A DNA stretch of 37,875 nucleotides from JANMDS01 sp031430575. GTDB lineage: Bacteria; Pseudomonadota; Gammaproteobacteria; Burkholderiales; Casimicrobiaceae. The stretch is taken from the NCBI GenBank assembly GCA_031430575.1, contig JANPBT010000049.1:1-37875 (forward strand). The letters are read 5' to 3'. This document shows positions 16,838-25,287 of the stretch, in pieces (position 1 is the first letter of the stretch; every line of letters starts with the position of its first letter). The notes beneath the pieces were generated by a model. It was given only the letters and a program-made list of their open reading frames with translations. It made no database searches and was not told where the DNA came from. Position numbers and translations under genes: made by a program.

Positions 16838-17305
16838 ATGCCTTACATAATCAACCAAGAATCGCCTGATCAAGAAGAAATCTTCCCGTTGATTCAGGCT
16901 TTAGATGAAGCGCTCGACGCGGAATACAAAGGTTTTTGCAACCACCGGCTCGATGTCACTGCCCTGCTTTCACCGCAGATCCGCTTCTTTGTTGCCCGCG
17001 ATGAAGCCCAGAAAGCGGTCGGCATCGGCGCCGTGCGGTTCAACGATGGCTATGCCGAAGTTAAGCGCATGTATAGTCTGCCCGCACTGCGAGGCCTGGG
17101 AATCGGCGAGGCGATATTGATCAAAGTGCTTGATACCATTCGCGCCGAGGGCGAAACCATCGTGCGGCTTGAAACGGGCGAAAAGCTCACCGCCGCGCTC
17201 GGGCTTTATCAGAAATATGGGTTCAAGCCCATCCCCGCATTTGGCGAGTATGGGGCCACCGAAAAAACAAGCTATTGCATGGAAGCAGCGTTAGCCCGCG
17301 CATGA
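16838..17305 (+). CDS. GNAT-family N-acetyltransferase
   Basis: This 155-residue protein has the GNAT core: GIGAVRF, EVKRMYSLPALRGLGIGEAIL with the acetyl-CoA loop RGLGIG (85-90), then RLETGEKLTAALGLYQKYGF. It resembles small uncharacterised acetyltransferases (PhnO/YafP-like size). The acceptor substrate is unknown. The start codon is four bases after a parS site, so its leader region is also a partition site. Confidence 0.88.
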   Translation: MPYIINQESPDQEEIFPLIQALDEALDAEYKGFCNHRLDVTALLSPQIRFFVARDEAQKAVGIGAVRFNDGYAEVKRMYSLPALRGLGIGEAILIKVLDTIRAEGETIVRLETGEKLTAALGLYQKYGFKPIPAFGEYGATEKTSYCMEAALARA

Positions 17306-17323
17306 AGATCCCGCTTATTGCCA

Positions 17324-17342
17324 ATACCTGCGGCGCAGATTT
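17324..17342 (+). repeat. Dispersed element, core 17326-17338
   Basis: Exact core, in the 52-base gap between the GNAT gene and the next gene. Confidence 0.95.
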
Positions 17343-17357
17343 CGCCCGTTTTGGCTC

Positions 17358-17918
17358 ATGACACAACTGAACCCGATGGCCTGGTGGCGCGGAAAATTTG
17401 GCACGATGGCGCCGATTGGCTACGAGCTGCGCGAGCAATGGGATGCCCGATGGTCTCGCTTCCATAGCCTGCCCGATTCCAAGCGCTACCCAGACACACC
17501 CGCGGAATACACCGAGCTGCTACGACGCGCCCGCGCGCTAGCAAATGCCGTATTCGTCGGCGGGGAGATGATTTTTGTCTTCCACTCGATTTATGCCTTC
17601 GATGACGCACCGCCTGCAATCCCAACGGAACTCGCCGATTTTTTGAGCCCGACCCGATCTAAATTTGACGTGGAAAATGGCGAAGCTGCATGCTACACGC
17701 GCGCCTTTGATGCCCGGTGGCCGCTCGCCACATTCGACGCACTGGTGGCGCATATTGCCGATGAACGCATCTCGATGCTCAGCATCGTCGCGCCCGAAAG
17801 CGGCAACGTGCTCTGCCCTTACGACGGCGGATTTGACCTATTCACCCACGCGCCCACTGCCGAATCCCTGCGCGAGACTTTCCCCGACTGGCTATCAGCG
17901 CGACCTGACTACTTATAG
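17358..17918 (+). CDS. Conserved hypothetical protein, family not recognised
   Basis: This is a 186-residue soluble protein, with no signal peptide or membrane segment. Visible features are WWRGKFGTMAPIGYELRE, RWSRFHSLPDSKRYPDT and YPYD-like aromatic stretches near the end (NVLCPYDGGFDLF). The RFHSLP-SKRY segment recalls DUF3885-type proteins, which I offer only as a weak lead. It sits between dispersed elements on both sides. The ATG at 17358 fits the end of the preceding element. Confidence 0.65.
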   Translation: MTQLNPMAWWRGKFGTMAPIGYELREQWDARWSRFHSLPDSKRYPDTPAEYTELLRRARALANAVFVGGEMIFVFHSIYAFDDAPPAIPTELADFLSPTRSKFDVENGEAACYTRAFDARWPLATFDALVAHIADERISMLSIVAPESGNVLCPYDGGFDLFTHAPTAESLRETFPDWLSARPDYL

Positions 17919-17950
17919 CCGAGCCCGCCAACGATTCCCAAATGCGTGAA

Positions 17951-17969
17951 ATACCTGCGGCGCAGTTTT
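17951..17969 (+). repeat. Dispersed element, core 17953-17965 (left arm of inverted pair)
   Basis: Exact core. It pairs with 17995-18013 in opposite orientation across a short spacer. Confidence 0.95.
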
Positions 17970-17994
17970 ACGCGGAAAAGTTAAAAATAGCCGC

Positions 17995-18013
17995 CAATCT
18001 GCGCCGCAGGTAT
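17995..18013 (-). repeat. Dispersed element, core 17999-18011 (right arm of inverted pair)
   Basis: Exact core. Together with the left arm it could form a hairpin about 30 bases upstream of the dehydratase start. Confidence 0.95.
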
Positions 18014-18043
18014 AGTGCCTCATCATCTCAAAAAGCCCAGCAA

Positions 18044-19015
18044 ATGCTCACCTACGCCCACATCGAACGCGCCGCACAACGCCTCAACGGAATTGCACAC
18101 CACACCCCCATCGCCTCCTCGAAGACGCTCAACGCGCTTCTCGGTTGCGAAGTTTTCATGAAATGCGAAAACCTGCAACGCATGGGTGCTTTCAAATTTC
18201 GCGGCGCTTATAACGCGATCAACGCGCTAAGCGACAGCGAGCGAAAGCGCGGCATTTGCGCGTTTTCATCTGGCAATCATGCCCAAGCGGTTGCCCTCGC
18301 CAGCGCGATTCACGGCACTAAAGCCGTGATCGTCATGCCAGCCGACGCCCCAGAATTAAAGCTCAACGCCACCCGAGGCTATGGCGCTGAAGTGATCACT
18401 TACGACCGCTACACCCAAGACAGAGAGGCGATTACGCTCGCGCTTCATGAAGAACGCGGGATGACCCTCATCCCACCGTACGACCATTATGAAGTCATGG
18501 CAGGCCAAGGCACGATGGCCAAAGAGTTGATCGAAGACCTCGCGGTGCAAGGCAAATCTATCGATGCCTTCATCGGCTGCACTTCCGGCGGCGGGCTCAT
18601 CGCAGGCTGCAGCACGGCGGTTAAGCACCTCTTACCTGCGGCGCAGATTTATGGCTCAGAGCCCGAAACTGGCAATGACACCCTGCTCTCGCTCAGAGCG
18701 GGCGAACGGGTGAATATTCCCGTGCCCAAGACTATTTGCGATGGCCAGCAAACCACCCCGCCCGGCAAGCTTACTTTCGAGATCAACAAACGCAATCTCA
18801 CTGACGTGTTGCTGACCTCCGATGCCACCGTCGTCGAAGCCATGAAGTTTGTGTTCGAGCGCATGAAATTAGTGGTCGAGCCGAGCGGTGCAAACGCACT
18901 CGCAGCGCTCATGACCAATAAGGAACGGTTTCAAGGCCAACGCGTCGGCGTCACCCTCTCTGGCGGCAACATTGGATTAGCACGGTTTATCGAGATCATG
19001 CAAGGGAAGTTTTAG
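18044..19015 (+). CDS. PLP-dependent threonine/serine dehydratase (fold type II)
   Basis: It removes ammonia from threonine or serine (or a hydroxy-aspartate) to give an oxo acid. The 323-residue protein has the PLP lysine Lys51 in GAFKFRGAYNA, SSGNHAQ (75-81) that holds the cofactor, and the phosphate loop SGGGLIAG (181-188). There is no C-terminal regulatory ACT domain, so it is the short catabolic TdcB / serine-racemase / threo-3-hydroxyaspartate lyase type rather than biosynthetic IlvA. A dispersed element is read in frame as LPAAQI (197-202), at the strand normally reading like IKVIGVEPE. An extension to 17942 would translate two elements, so 18044 is preferred. Confidence 0.9.
   Translation: MLTYAHIERAAQRLNGIAHHTPIASSKTLNALLGCEVFMKCENLQRMGAFKFRGAYNAINALSDSERKRGICAFSSGNHAQAVALASAIHGTKAVIVMPADAPELKLNATRGYGAEVITYDRYTQDREAITLALHEERGMTLIPPYDHYEVMAGQGTMAKELIEDLAVQGKSIDAFIGCTSGGGLIAGCSTAVKHLLPAAQIYGSEPETGNDTLLSLRAGERVNIPVPKTICDGQQTTPPGKLTFEINKRNLTDVLLTSDATVVEAMKFVFERMKLVVEPSGANALAALMTNKERFQGQRVGVTLSGGNIGLARFIEIMQGKF
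18632..18650 (+). repeat. Dispersed element inside the dehydratase gene, core 18634-18646
   Basis: Exact core, read as L-P-A-A-Q-I. Confidence 0.95.
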
Positions 19016-19028
19016 CCAAATCGCGCCC

Positions 19029-19047
19029 ATACCTGCGGCGCAGATTT
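19029..19047 (+). repeat. Dispersed element, core 19031-19043
   Basis: Exact core, 15 bases after the dehydratase stop. Single copy with no inverted partner. Confidence 0.95.
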
Positions 19048-19145
19048 AGGCTTAATTTAAGGCGGATCACGGCTCAAAAGCGAGTCGCGATTGTTTTCGT
19101 ATTAATCAAAAACTCACCGATTGTCGTCGCATCTTCTGGAACTTA

Positions 19146-19161
19146 TGGGGGAGACGGTACA
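19146..19161 (+). promoter_or_regulatory. Conserved G-rich promoter-like box (sigma-54-like, degenerate)
   Basis: TGGGGGAGACGGTACA shares 14 of 16 bases with the box upstream of the vWA gene. The GG of a sigma-54 -24 element is present but the -12 GC is AC here. Confidence 0.4.
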
Positions 19162-19538
19162 ACTTAGAGATTACGCATCAATGGGTGACCCATTTTGATA
19201 AACCACGCATTGACTAAACTTTTCCCGCGTTGGTAGGCTTGATGCAATCGAGCTAGATCTATAAACGCCCGGAGAAATGCGATCGCACGCGATTGCTTAC
19301 CGCAGAGCGGAATCGGCATTCTGCGCGAAAACAATCCATCGGCTTACGCTTGATCATCGCACCTTTCTGGTCGCCACGAAATCGTGAAAACGCCACCAGC
19401 ATCAACGGTACATCCACACCTACAACCGACGATGCGTAAGGCGCTGAATCGCGGTACGACCATACGCCTTAGCCGAGCCTTTCGGCGAAATCAGCGCTGA
19501 AGCATCGGTTTAGACATTTAAAGTCCCTTTAATCCTTT

Positions 19539-19571
19539 AGAGACATCACTCGCGCATCATTGTCTCTTTTA
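19539..19571 (+). terminator. Possible rho-independent terminator
   Basis: AGAGACA, a 15-base loop, then TGTCTCT followed by TTTT. The stem is seven pairs, so this is a weak candidate. It would end transcription from the relic leader. Confidence 0.4.
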
Positions 19572-19724
19572 TATGACATGAGCACATCTAAAATAGCTTT
19601 TCTATGTATTTGTATATAAACTTTAGGCCCTGTTCATTTTTATGCCCGCCATAAATACCAAATTGAATTCTTAGCACCGAATTTCTGAGAACGCCCCTCA
19701 ATAAAAAACCGACCGGAGCCACCC

Positions 19725-21266
19725 ATGAAAATCGCCCTTCCCCGAAACATTTGTCACGCGATCCCGCGCGCTGTCTCCATCACCGCGCTCGCTATGATCG
19801 CCCCAAATTCGCTGGCAACGCCTACGCTGCTCATCAACGAAATCACCACAATGGCTTCGGGTCAGTGGACTAAGCTCAATACAAACCCGATTTCGTCGAT
19901 CTGGCCGGCGACTGCAAACATCCCGAAGTATGATGGCCAAGAAGTTTCACCTTACTCTGTGATCACCGCGTGGAGCTCATTTGCATGGGATCCGGTGCGC
20001 AGCGATTTGATCTTGTTTGGCGGTGGCAACCGAAATTACGCGGGTAACGAAGTCTATAAATTCAATGGCTCGACGCTTACGTGGGGTCTCGCCTCATTGC
20101 CAAGCGAAGCGGTTCCCGGTGCCCCGCAGGTGAGCACATCCACCGCCGGTAGCGACCCTGCCTACCAATTCACGCCAAGCATCCCCAATGGTGGCGCGCT
20201 GAGCGCACCGCAGAGCACGCACACCTACGACAATGCGGTCTGGCTGCCCAATGCCCAGCGCTATATGATTTTCGGCGGCGCGGCCACCGGAGGTCAAGGC
20301 GAAAACTTCATGAAAGATAATGGCAACGGCACGTACAGCCTCACCGGTCCTTACCTATTTGATCCAACAAAAGCCGATGGCACGAAGGTGGGCGGCGCAG
20401 ATTGCACCAACGTCACCTCCGCCGGGCAAGCGTGCGCGGTGGGCGGCAATATGTGGCAAAACAGAGATTCCACATTTGCAACCTCGCGAAGCTTTGTCTC
20501 TGGCACGTCCGATGTCGTTTCGCGGGACGGGAAAGATGTGGTGTATGTCACCGCGCGTACGGGCTCCAACACCTCACCTGAACTCTTCGAATATGTGATC
20601 ACCGATGTAAACAACCCCGCATTAGATACCTGGCGCAAAATTGGTAATTACGATTCCTCGGGCGGCACTGCGGCTGAATACGTGATCGGACACGCCTTTG
20701 ATGGCGCGGGGGCATACGATCCGATCCGCAATATTTACATCCGCACCGGCACTAGCAATCTTTCTGCGTTCGAATTTTGGTCCGTGGATAGCGCGAGCAG
20801 CAGCAATCCTATTCGACGTGCGACTGTCAATCTTCCGCCGGGGTTTGTCATGTCGACCAACTTCGGCATTGACTATGACCCGATCAACGATCAGTTTTTG
20901 ATCTGGGACGGCCATATGCAAGTCTGGGCGCTGAAGATCCCTGCCGATCCAAGCCAGACCTGGCAGCTCACCCAAGACAGCACGCTGGACCCAAATGGCG
21001 CGCCAAATGCAATCTACACCGACGGCAACGGTATTTTAGGAAAATGGCACTTTTTGCCCGAGCTCAATGCCTTCATCGGGCTGGAAAATGCGAGCGAAGG
21101 CAATGTCTGGCTCTATAAGCCGAGCGACTGGGTATCGCCTTTCGCCGCCGTTGGAGACGTCCCTCTGCCTGCGGCTAGTTTGAGCTTAATGCTTGGATTG
21201 CTCTTGCTCAGCGGCGCTCGCGGGCAACGCAAAAAATCTAACCGAAAGCCGACGCAACGTCGGTGA
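19725..21266 (+). CDS. Secreted Kelch-like beta-propeller protein with PEP-CTERM-type tail
   Basis: This 513-residue protein has a signal peptide ending around NSLA (residue 31). Several Kelch-type blades follow (LILFGGGNRNYAGNEVYKF, MIFGGAATGG, FLIWDGHMQVWAL). The C-terminal sorting signal has VPLPAASL, a leucine-rich helix, then a long basic end (GQRKKSNRKPTQRR). Such proteins are anchored or released at the cell surface by exosortase. The propeller could bind carbohydrate or protein; no catalytic residues are identified. The ribosome-binding site CCGGAG before the ATG resembles the leader of the vWA gene. Confidence 0.82.
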   Translation: MKIALPRNICHAIPRAVSITALAMIAPNSLATPTLLINEITTMASGQWTKLNTNPISSIWPATANIPKYDGQEVSPYSVITAWSSFAWDPVRSDLILFGGGNRNYAGNEVYKFNGSTLTWGLASLPSEAVPGAPQVSTSTAGSDPAYQFTPSIPNGGALSAPQSTHTYDNAVWLPNAQRYMIFGGAATGGQGENFMKDNGNGTYSLTGPYLFDPTKADGTKVGGADCTNVTSAGQACAVGGNMWQNRDSTFATSRSFVSGTSDVVSRDGKDVVYVTARTGSNTSPELFEYVITDVNNPALDTWRKIGNYDSSGGTAAEYVIGHAFDGAGAYDPIRNIYIRTGTSNLSAFEFWSVDSASSSNPIRRATVNLPPGFVMSTNFGIDYDPINDQFLIWDGHMQVWALKIPADPSQTWQLTQDSTLDPNGAPNAIYTDGNGILGKWHFLPELNAFIGLENASEGNVWLYKPSDWVSPFAAVGDVPLPAASLSLMLGLLLLSGARGQRKKSNRKPTQRR

Positions 21267-21287
21267 TTCTGCCTGCTGCGCTGGAAG

Positions 21288-21306
21288 ATACCTGCGGCGC
21301 AGATTT
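21288..21306 (+). repeat. Dispersed element, core 21290-21302
   Basis: Exact core, 22 bases after the stop of the Kelch-like gene. Confidence 0.95.
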
Positions 21307-21415
21307 TGGCCTTTGTCGATGATTTGATTACCTTTTACCTTCGACAAATTTACGGCGCAGATCGACTCTTTTCAGCCGTAAATTCTCACTTTTTTGATTC
21401 GACTTCTCTATCTTT

Positions 21416-21431
21416 TGGGGGAGACGCTGCA
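21416..21431 (+). promoter_or_regulatory. Sigma-54-like promoter of the vWA PEP-CTERM gene
   Basis: TGGGGGAGACGCTGCA has the GG and GC dinucleotides of a -24/-12 promoter at the right spacing (GG, 10 bases, TGC offset as in TGGCAC-N5-TTGCA), though CAC is replaced by GGG. In floc-forming betaproteobacteria, RpoN and the PrsK/PrsR system are known to control PEP-CTERM genes, which makes this reading plausible but unproven. Confidence 0.5.
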
Positions 21432-21553
21432 CTTTACACGTTCCCATTCAATGTGTTACGCCACTAATGCAACTTCATTGATTTTTAACACCTTTTCAGC
21501 TCCGGCATGTTTGATGCGTGTATCTAGGCTCGACAACAAACCGGAGAAACACC

Positions 21554-22315
21554 ATGAAATACCCTCTACGCACCGCGCTAGCATCCGCGATGGCGGCGCT
21601 GAGTTTTGGCCAAGCCCAAGCCGTCCCCGTAGCGCTGGAATTAGCGCTGGTGATCGACGTTTCAGGCAGCATTAGCGCAACCGAGTATGCTTTGCAGCGC
21701 ACAGGCTACGTCAATGCCTTCAGCGACCCCACCATTCAGGCCAATATCTTGTCATATGCGCCTTCTGGCGGCGTCGCGGTGGCGGTCTATCAATTTTCAA
21801 CCGATGCGGCGGTGGCCATTAACTGGGTGCAGATCGATAGTGCCGGAGACTTGGCAAGCTTCATCGCTTCACTCGGCACGATGGCGCGCTTGAGTAGCGG
21901 CAGTACCGACGTGTCCGACGGCATCGATATTGGAAGGACGGGCATCCAGACCAACGGCTTTGAGGGCGCGCGACTGGTGATGGACGTCTCTGGCGACGGC
22001 GAAGATAATGTCGGTGGCGTCGCCGGGGTGATCGCCTCCCGCAATGCGACTTCTGCTGCGGGCATTACCATCAACGGCCTGCCGATTGGCAGCGCATCGC
22101 TGACCACTTACTACAACGCAAACGTCAAAACGGCGAGTGGCTTCGTAGTTGCAGCAAATACATTTGCCGATTTTGAAAGTGCGGTGAAAACCAAAATCGG
22201 CCGTGAAATCATTGGCGGCGATGATCCAATCCCAGCGCCAGGCATTGCGTGGTTGCTCGGCGCTGGCTTGATCGCCGTTGGCGGAAAAATGCGAGCCAAA
22301 AAACGCGCAGCTTAA
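21554..22315 (+). CDS. Secreted von Willebrand factor A (DUF1194-like) protein with PEP-CTERM-type tail
   Basis: This 253-residue protein has a signal peptide ending GQAQA (about residue 23). The vWA domain has the MIDAS metal site DVSGS (35-39), STDVSDGI and a MDVSGDGEDN strand, matching DUF1194-type secreted vWA proteins. The tail IPAPGIAWLLGAGLIAVGG with a basic end (KMRAKKRAA) is a PEP-CTERM variant. The ATG at 21554 follows CCGGAGAAAC. An inverted pair of dispersed elements and a strong terminator follow the stop, where the gene converges on panB. The role is probably adhesion or matrix binding. Confidence 0.85.
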   Translation: MKYPLRTALASAMAALSFGQAQAVPVALELALVIDVSGSISATEYALQRTGYVNAFSDPTIQANILSYAPSGGVAVAVYQFSTDAAVAINWVQIDSAGDLASFIASLGTMARLSSGSTDVSDGIDIGRTGIQTNGFEGARLVMDVSGDGEDNVGGVAGVIASRNATSAAGITINGLPIGSASLTTYYNANVKTASGFVVAANTFADFESAVKTKIGREIIGGDDPIPAPGIAWLLGAGLIAVGGKMRAKKRAA

Positions 22316-22327
22316 CGGGCCCTGAAA

Positions 22328-22346
22328 ATACCTGCGGCGCAGAAAT
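22328..22346 (+). repeat. Dispersed element, core 22330-22342 (left arm of inverted pair)
   Basis: Exact core. Paired with 22362-22380 at a convergent gene junction. Confidence 0.95.
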
Positions 22347-22361
22347 GCCCGTTTTCAAGGC

Positions 22362-22380
22362 AAATCTGCGCCGCAGGTAT
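22362..22380 (-). repeat. Dispersed element, core 22366-22378 (right arm of inverted pair)
   Basis: Exact core. The pair could form a long hairpin with a short loop. Confidence 0.95.
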
Positions 22381-22394
22381 GATGATTTTTCAAT

Positions 22395-22433
22395 AAAAAA
22401 GCGCAGCAACGAAAAACGTTACTGCGCTTTTTT
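22395..22433. terminator. Bidirectional rho-independent terminator
   Basis: AAAAAAGCGCAGCAACG, a 5-base A loop, then CGTTACTGCGCTTTTTT. The stem is 17 pairs with one mismatch and has T runs in both directions, between the convergent vWA gene and panB. Confidence 0.92.
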
Positions 22434-22438
22434 CTTAC

Positions 22439-23266
22439 TCACGCATCGTAGCCGTGCACGGCCTCGGGGAATACACCTGCTTTCACTTCACGCACATAGC
22501 TTTCAATCGCCTCGGCGGTTGACGCAGTGTCTGTCGCGAAATTTTTCACAAAGCGGGGCAGCTTACCCGTGGTGAAGCCAAGCATATCGTGCATCACCAG
22601 CACTTGCCCATCCACGCTCGCGCCTGCGCCAATGCCAATGACAGGAATCGTGAGCGCTTCCGCAAGCGCTTTACCCACCGCCGATGGCACTAACTCCACC
22701 ACCAACATCGAAGCGCCCGCCGCCTCCAGCGCGCGCGCATCGGCTACGATTTTTTCAGATGCGCTTTGGGTGCGGCCTTGTATGCGATAGCCGCCCAGCG
22801 CGTGCACGGTTTGCGGCGTAAGCCCCAAATGGGCGCAAACCGGAATGCCGCGCTCGGTAATAAAGCGCACGGTATCGGCAGTCCATCCGCCACCTTCGAG
22901 CTTGACCATATGCGCACCGGCCTGCATGATCGTGCGCGCGCTGGCGTAGGCTTGCGCGTGCGATTCGTGATAAGTGCCATACGGTAAATCGCCGATGATC
23001 CAGGCGCTGCGATTGCCCGCCGCGACGCAGCGCACGTGATAGGCCATCGCGTCGAGCGAGACTGGCACCGTGGTCGTGTGCCCCTGCACGGTCATCCCCA
23101 GCGAATCGCCAACCAATAAAAGCTCAACGCCAGCATCATCGTGCAATCGGGCGAAGGTCGCGTCGTAGCAGGTCAGCATCGTTAATTTTTCACCGCTCGC
23201 AGCGATTTCGCGAATGCGATGCAACGTAAGGGGCTTGCGGGCGACGGGGTTTTCGGTTGCGCTCAT
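22439..23266 (-). CDS. panB: 3-methyl-2-oxobutanoate hydroxymethyltransferase PanB
   Basis: It transfers a hydroxymethyl group from methylene-tetrahydrofolate to 2-oxoisovalerate, the first committed step of pantothenate and CoA synthesis. The 275-residue length is normal. Visible are MLTCYDATFA, the metal-binding VGDSLGM (52-58), KLEGG (122-126) and the catalytic Glu191 in VVELVPS. panC is not adjacent. Transcription ends at the terminator at 22395-22433. Confidence 0.97.
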   Translation of the reverse strand: MSATENPVARKPLTLHRIREIAASGEKLTMLTCYDATFARLHDDAGVELLLVGDSLGMTVQGHTTTVPVSLDAMAYHVRCVAAGNRSAWIIGDLPYGTYHESHAQAYASARTIMQAGAHMVKLEGGGWTADTVRFITERGIPVCAHLGLTPQTVHALGGYRIQGRTQSASEKIVADARALEAAGASMLVVELVPSAVGKALAEALTIPVIGIGAGASVDGQVLVMHDMLGFTTGKLPRFVKNFATDTASTAEAIESYVREVKAGVFPEAVHGYDA

Positions 23267-23515
23267 TACTCTGGTTTAACTTCGACGTTGATTAGGATCG
23301 TGACATAACGCAAGCTGCGGCATTACGATAGACAGGTCGTGGCGGGAAGCGCCATGCGCACGACTTGGCTGAAAATTGAATTCACTTTACTTCAGAAGCC
23401 CGCCCGGCGCTTCGACCGCACCAATAGCCTTCCGCATCGGCTTGCCCCCCAATATTGCGAATCAGCTGAAGGCAAACATTAGTCTTACCACTATCCACTA
23501 TTGGCAACACGCGCA
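23267..23515. other. Intergenic region, nothing recognised
   Basis: This 249-base gap has no supported gene, element or hairpin. It should contain the panB promoter. Confidence 0.4.
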
Positions 23516-24316
23516 CTATTGCTGAAATGTCGTGCCGACGCTCACCGTCACCTCAAGCTGCTCCTCACGCCCGCCGTCGCGCACGCCACGAATCGGGCAG
23601 GCATCGAGATAATCGCGCCCAACCGCCAGACGGCAATGACCATCACTGGCGAAGACGCCATTGGTCACGTCAACGCTGATCCAGCGCGAAAAGAGCCACA
23701 CATCCACCCACGCATGACTGGCCGCTGCGCGACTGCTGCCGGGATCCACATAACCGCTAACATAGCGCGCTGCGACACCCAAGCTTCTACACGCCGCGAT
23801 CATCACATGCGCATGATCTTGGCAGACGCCCGCGCCCTGCGCAAAAGCTTCTGCCGCCGTGCTGTTGACATCCGTTTGCCCGGATCGGTAGGCCACGTCG
23901 CGGCAAATCGCAGCGGCAAGCATGAGCGCATCGACAGGTCGAGTCAGGCCCTGCGCTAATACCTGCGGCGCTAAGGCATCCAGCGCAGGCGAGCCTTGCG
24001 TTAAGTCCGTCGGACACAAATACGCAATCGGCGGCACGCCCTCTTCCTCGCGTAATTCGCCCTCGATCAGACGCTGCATCTCGACCACGCCGTTGACTTC
24101 AATCTCAAGCGTGCTTTGCGGCGTATGCACCACATGGGTGTGGTTTAAATTTTGAAACGCATCGCGAAAGACCGTCTGCCGCCCGGGCGTTACGATTTTC
24201 CAGTCGATCACGCGCTGATGGGCATCGTCGCGCGGCGTTAGGCGCAAGAGCTGCACCATGTGGGTCGGCGCGTTTTCATACTGGTATTGGGTGCGGTGAT
24301 GAATCGTTAAACGCAT
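23516..24316 (-). CDS. Transglutaminase-like cysteine peptidase-fold protein
   Basis: This 266-residue protein has the bacterial transglutaminase-like N-terminal domain (MRLTIHHRTQYQYENAP) and the papain-like triad Cys165 in GVCQDHAH, His201 in ASHAWVD and Asp216 in SVDVTNG. It is the third gene of the conserved ATP-grasp / alpha-E / transglutaminase set, four bases downstream of the alpha-E stop. The operon is thought to make or modify a peptide-like product, but its substrate is not established. A degenerate dispersed element (23959-23974) is read as LAPQV (115-119). Confidence 0.9.
   Translation of the reverse strand: MRLTIHHRTQYQYENAPTHMVQLLRLTPRDDAHQRVIDWKIVTPGRQTVFRDAFQNLNHTHVVHTPQSTLEIEVNGVVEMQRLIEGELREEEGVPPIAYLCPTDLTQGSPALDALAPQVLAQGLTRPVDALMLAAAICRDVAYRSGQTDVNSTAAEAFAQGAGVCQDHAHVMIAACRSLGVAARYVSGYVDPGSSRAAASHAWVDVWLFSRWISVDVTNGVFASDGHCRLAVGRDYLDACPIRGVRDGGREEQLEVTVSVGTTFQQ
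23959..23974 (+). repeat. Degenerate copy of the dispersed element inside the transglutaminase gene
   Basis: TAATACCTGCGGCGCT keeps the first ten bases of the core and then diverges. Read as A-P-Q-V. Confidence 0.55.
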
Positions 24317-24320
24317 AGGA

Positions 24321-25268
24321 TTAGTTCACCAAAAAATCGTGGCTGACGCGCTTGCCGATTTCGTCGATGCGCTCTAAAAACTCTTGCAAATAGGCGTGTA
24401 ACCCGTGCGTCAAAATATCATCGATGCGGGCGAATTGGATTTGCGCCCGCAAAAGCCCAGCGCAGCGCAACGTATCGGCACTGCGATGGTTGGCCACACT
24501 TTCAAGCTGACTACACAGCGCGTTCATTGCCGCCAATAGCGAGCGCGGCATGTCCGCGCGCAAAATCAAAAGCTCAGCGACCCGGGACGGCGTAATCGTA
24601 TCGCGATAAGTCTTGCGATAAATCTCAAAGCCAGAAACGCTGCGCAAGATCGCCGCCCAGTGGTAATACTCGCCCTTGGCATCCCAATCTTGCATTTCGG
24701 TCGCGCCCGCCTCATAAAATTTCACATCGAGTAAGCGGGCGACGTTGTCCGCGCGCTCAAGGGCCGTGCCAATCGCTACAAACCGATAGGCATCATCGCG
24801 CGGCATTGTGCCGGAAGTGATGCCACGCGTTAAATGCGCCCGATGCTTCACCCAAGCAAAAAACGCTGCGGGATCATGCTCCCACGCACCTGCTGCTAAG
24901 CGCGTTTGCAGCTCAAGCCAAGTGACGTTGATGGTCTCAAACAGCTCGGTTGTAATCGCGCCCCGCACGGCACGGGCATTTTCTCGCGCCGCAAAAATGG
25001 CGCTGGCGATGCTCGACCCGTTGCTTGCGTCTGCCACCATAAAGCGCAGCACGGCATCGCTTGTGAGCGCTGCGTTCGCCGCTAAAAATGCCGGCTCCAG
25101 CTCAGAAATCGTAAGCATCGCGCGCGCCGCTTGTTCGCGCTGGGCATCGCTGCGGCCGCCTGCGAGCAGTGCGCTCTGCATATGAATGTCGAGCATACGC
25201 GCGGTATTTTCGGCACGCTCGGTATAGCGCGCCATCCAAAATAAATGATCGGCGGTTGAGCTCAGCAT
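24321..25268 (-). CDS. Alpha-E domain-containing protein (DUF403)
   Basis: This 315-residue, nearly all-helical protein begins with the family signature ADHLFWMARYTERAENTARML and continues with helical repeats such as RADNVARLLDVKFYE. Members are always found with circularly permuted ATP-grasp and transglutaminase-like genes. No catalytic residues are known to me. It lies 19 bases after the ATP-grasp gene and four before the transglutaminase gene, so all three form one operon. Confidence 0.93.
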   Translation of the reverse strand: MLSSTADHLFWMARYTERAENTARMLDIHMQSALLAGGRSDAQREQAARAMLTISELEPAFLAANAALTSDAVLRFMVADASNGSSIASAIFAARENARAVRGAITTELFETINVTWLELQTRLAAGAWEHDPAAFFAWVKHRAHLTRGITSGTMPRDDAYRFVAIGTALERADNVARLLDVKFYEAGATEMQDWDAKGEYYHWAAILRSVSGFEIYRKTYRDTITPSRVAELLILRADMPRSLLAAMNALCSQLESVANHRSADTLRCAGLLRAQIQFARIDDILTHGLHAYLQEFLERIDEIGKRVSHDFLVN

Positions 25269-25287
25269 ACAGGCTTTGCGGTCGGTA

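Larger units (their letters stand above)
19048..19724. other. Long non-coding stretch holding a relic PEP-CTERM promoter and leader
   Basis: No full gene is seen. At 19146-19285 the sequence resembles the promoter and leader of the vWA gene (21416-21556). It shares GGGGGAGACG, then TCAATG, TTGATGC and CCGGAGAAA, with almost equal spacing (122 versus 124 bases). The ATG at 19277 opens only a 36-codon frame (to 19387) without a signal peptide. The rest up to 19724 shows nothing beyond a hairpin at 19539-19571. It may be the remains of a deleted PEP-CTERM gene. Confidence 0.55.
21267..21553. other. Intergenic region with element, partial element and promoter-like box
   Basis: It contains the exact element at 21288-21306, a truncated version (TACGGCGCAGAT at 21351-21362), the G-rich promoter-like box at 21416-21431 and a leader of about 120 bases ending in CCGGAGAAAC before the ATG. 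Confidence 0.6.

Noticed and set aside
17942..18043. Upstream extension of the dehydratase gene to 17942
   Set aside because: It would translate both arms of an inverted element pair, including the NLRRRY frame; the family starts at MLTYAHIERA.
20385..20405. GGCGGCGCAGATT inside the Kelch-like gene
   Set aside because: Only the right half of the consensus matches and the ACCTGC part is missing. It encodes GGAD in normal sequence, probably chance.
23353..23481. 42-codon plus-strand frame in the panB upstream gap
   Set aside because: No ribosome-binding site, no signal peptide, no recognisable motif.
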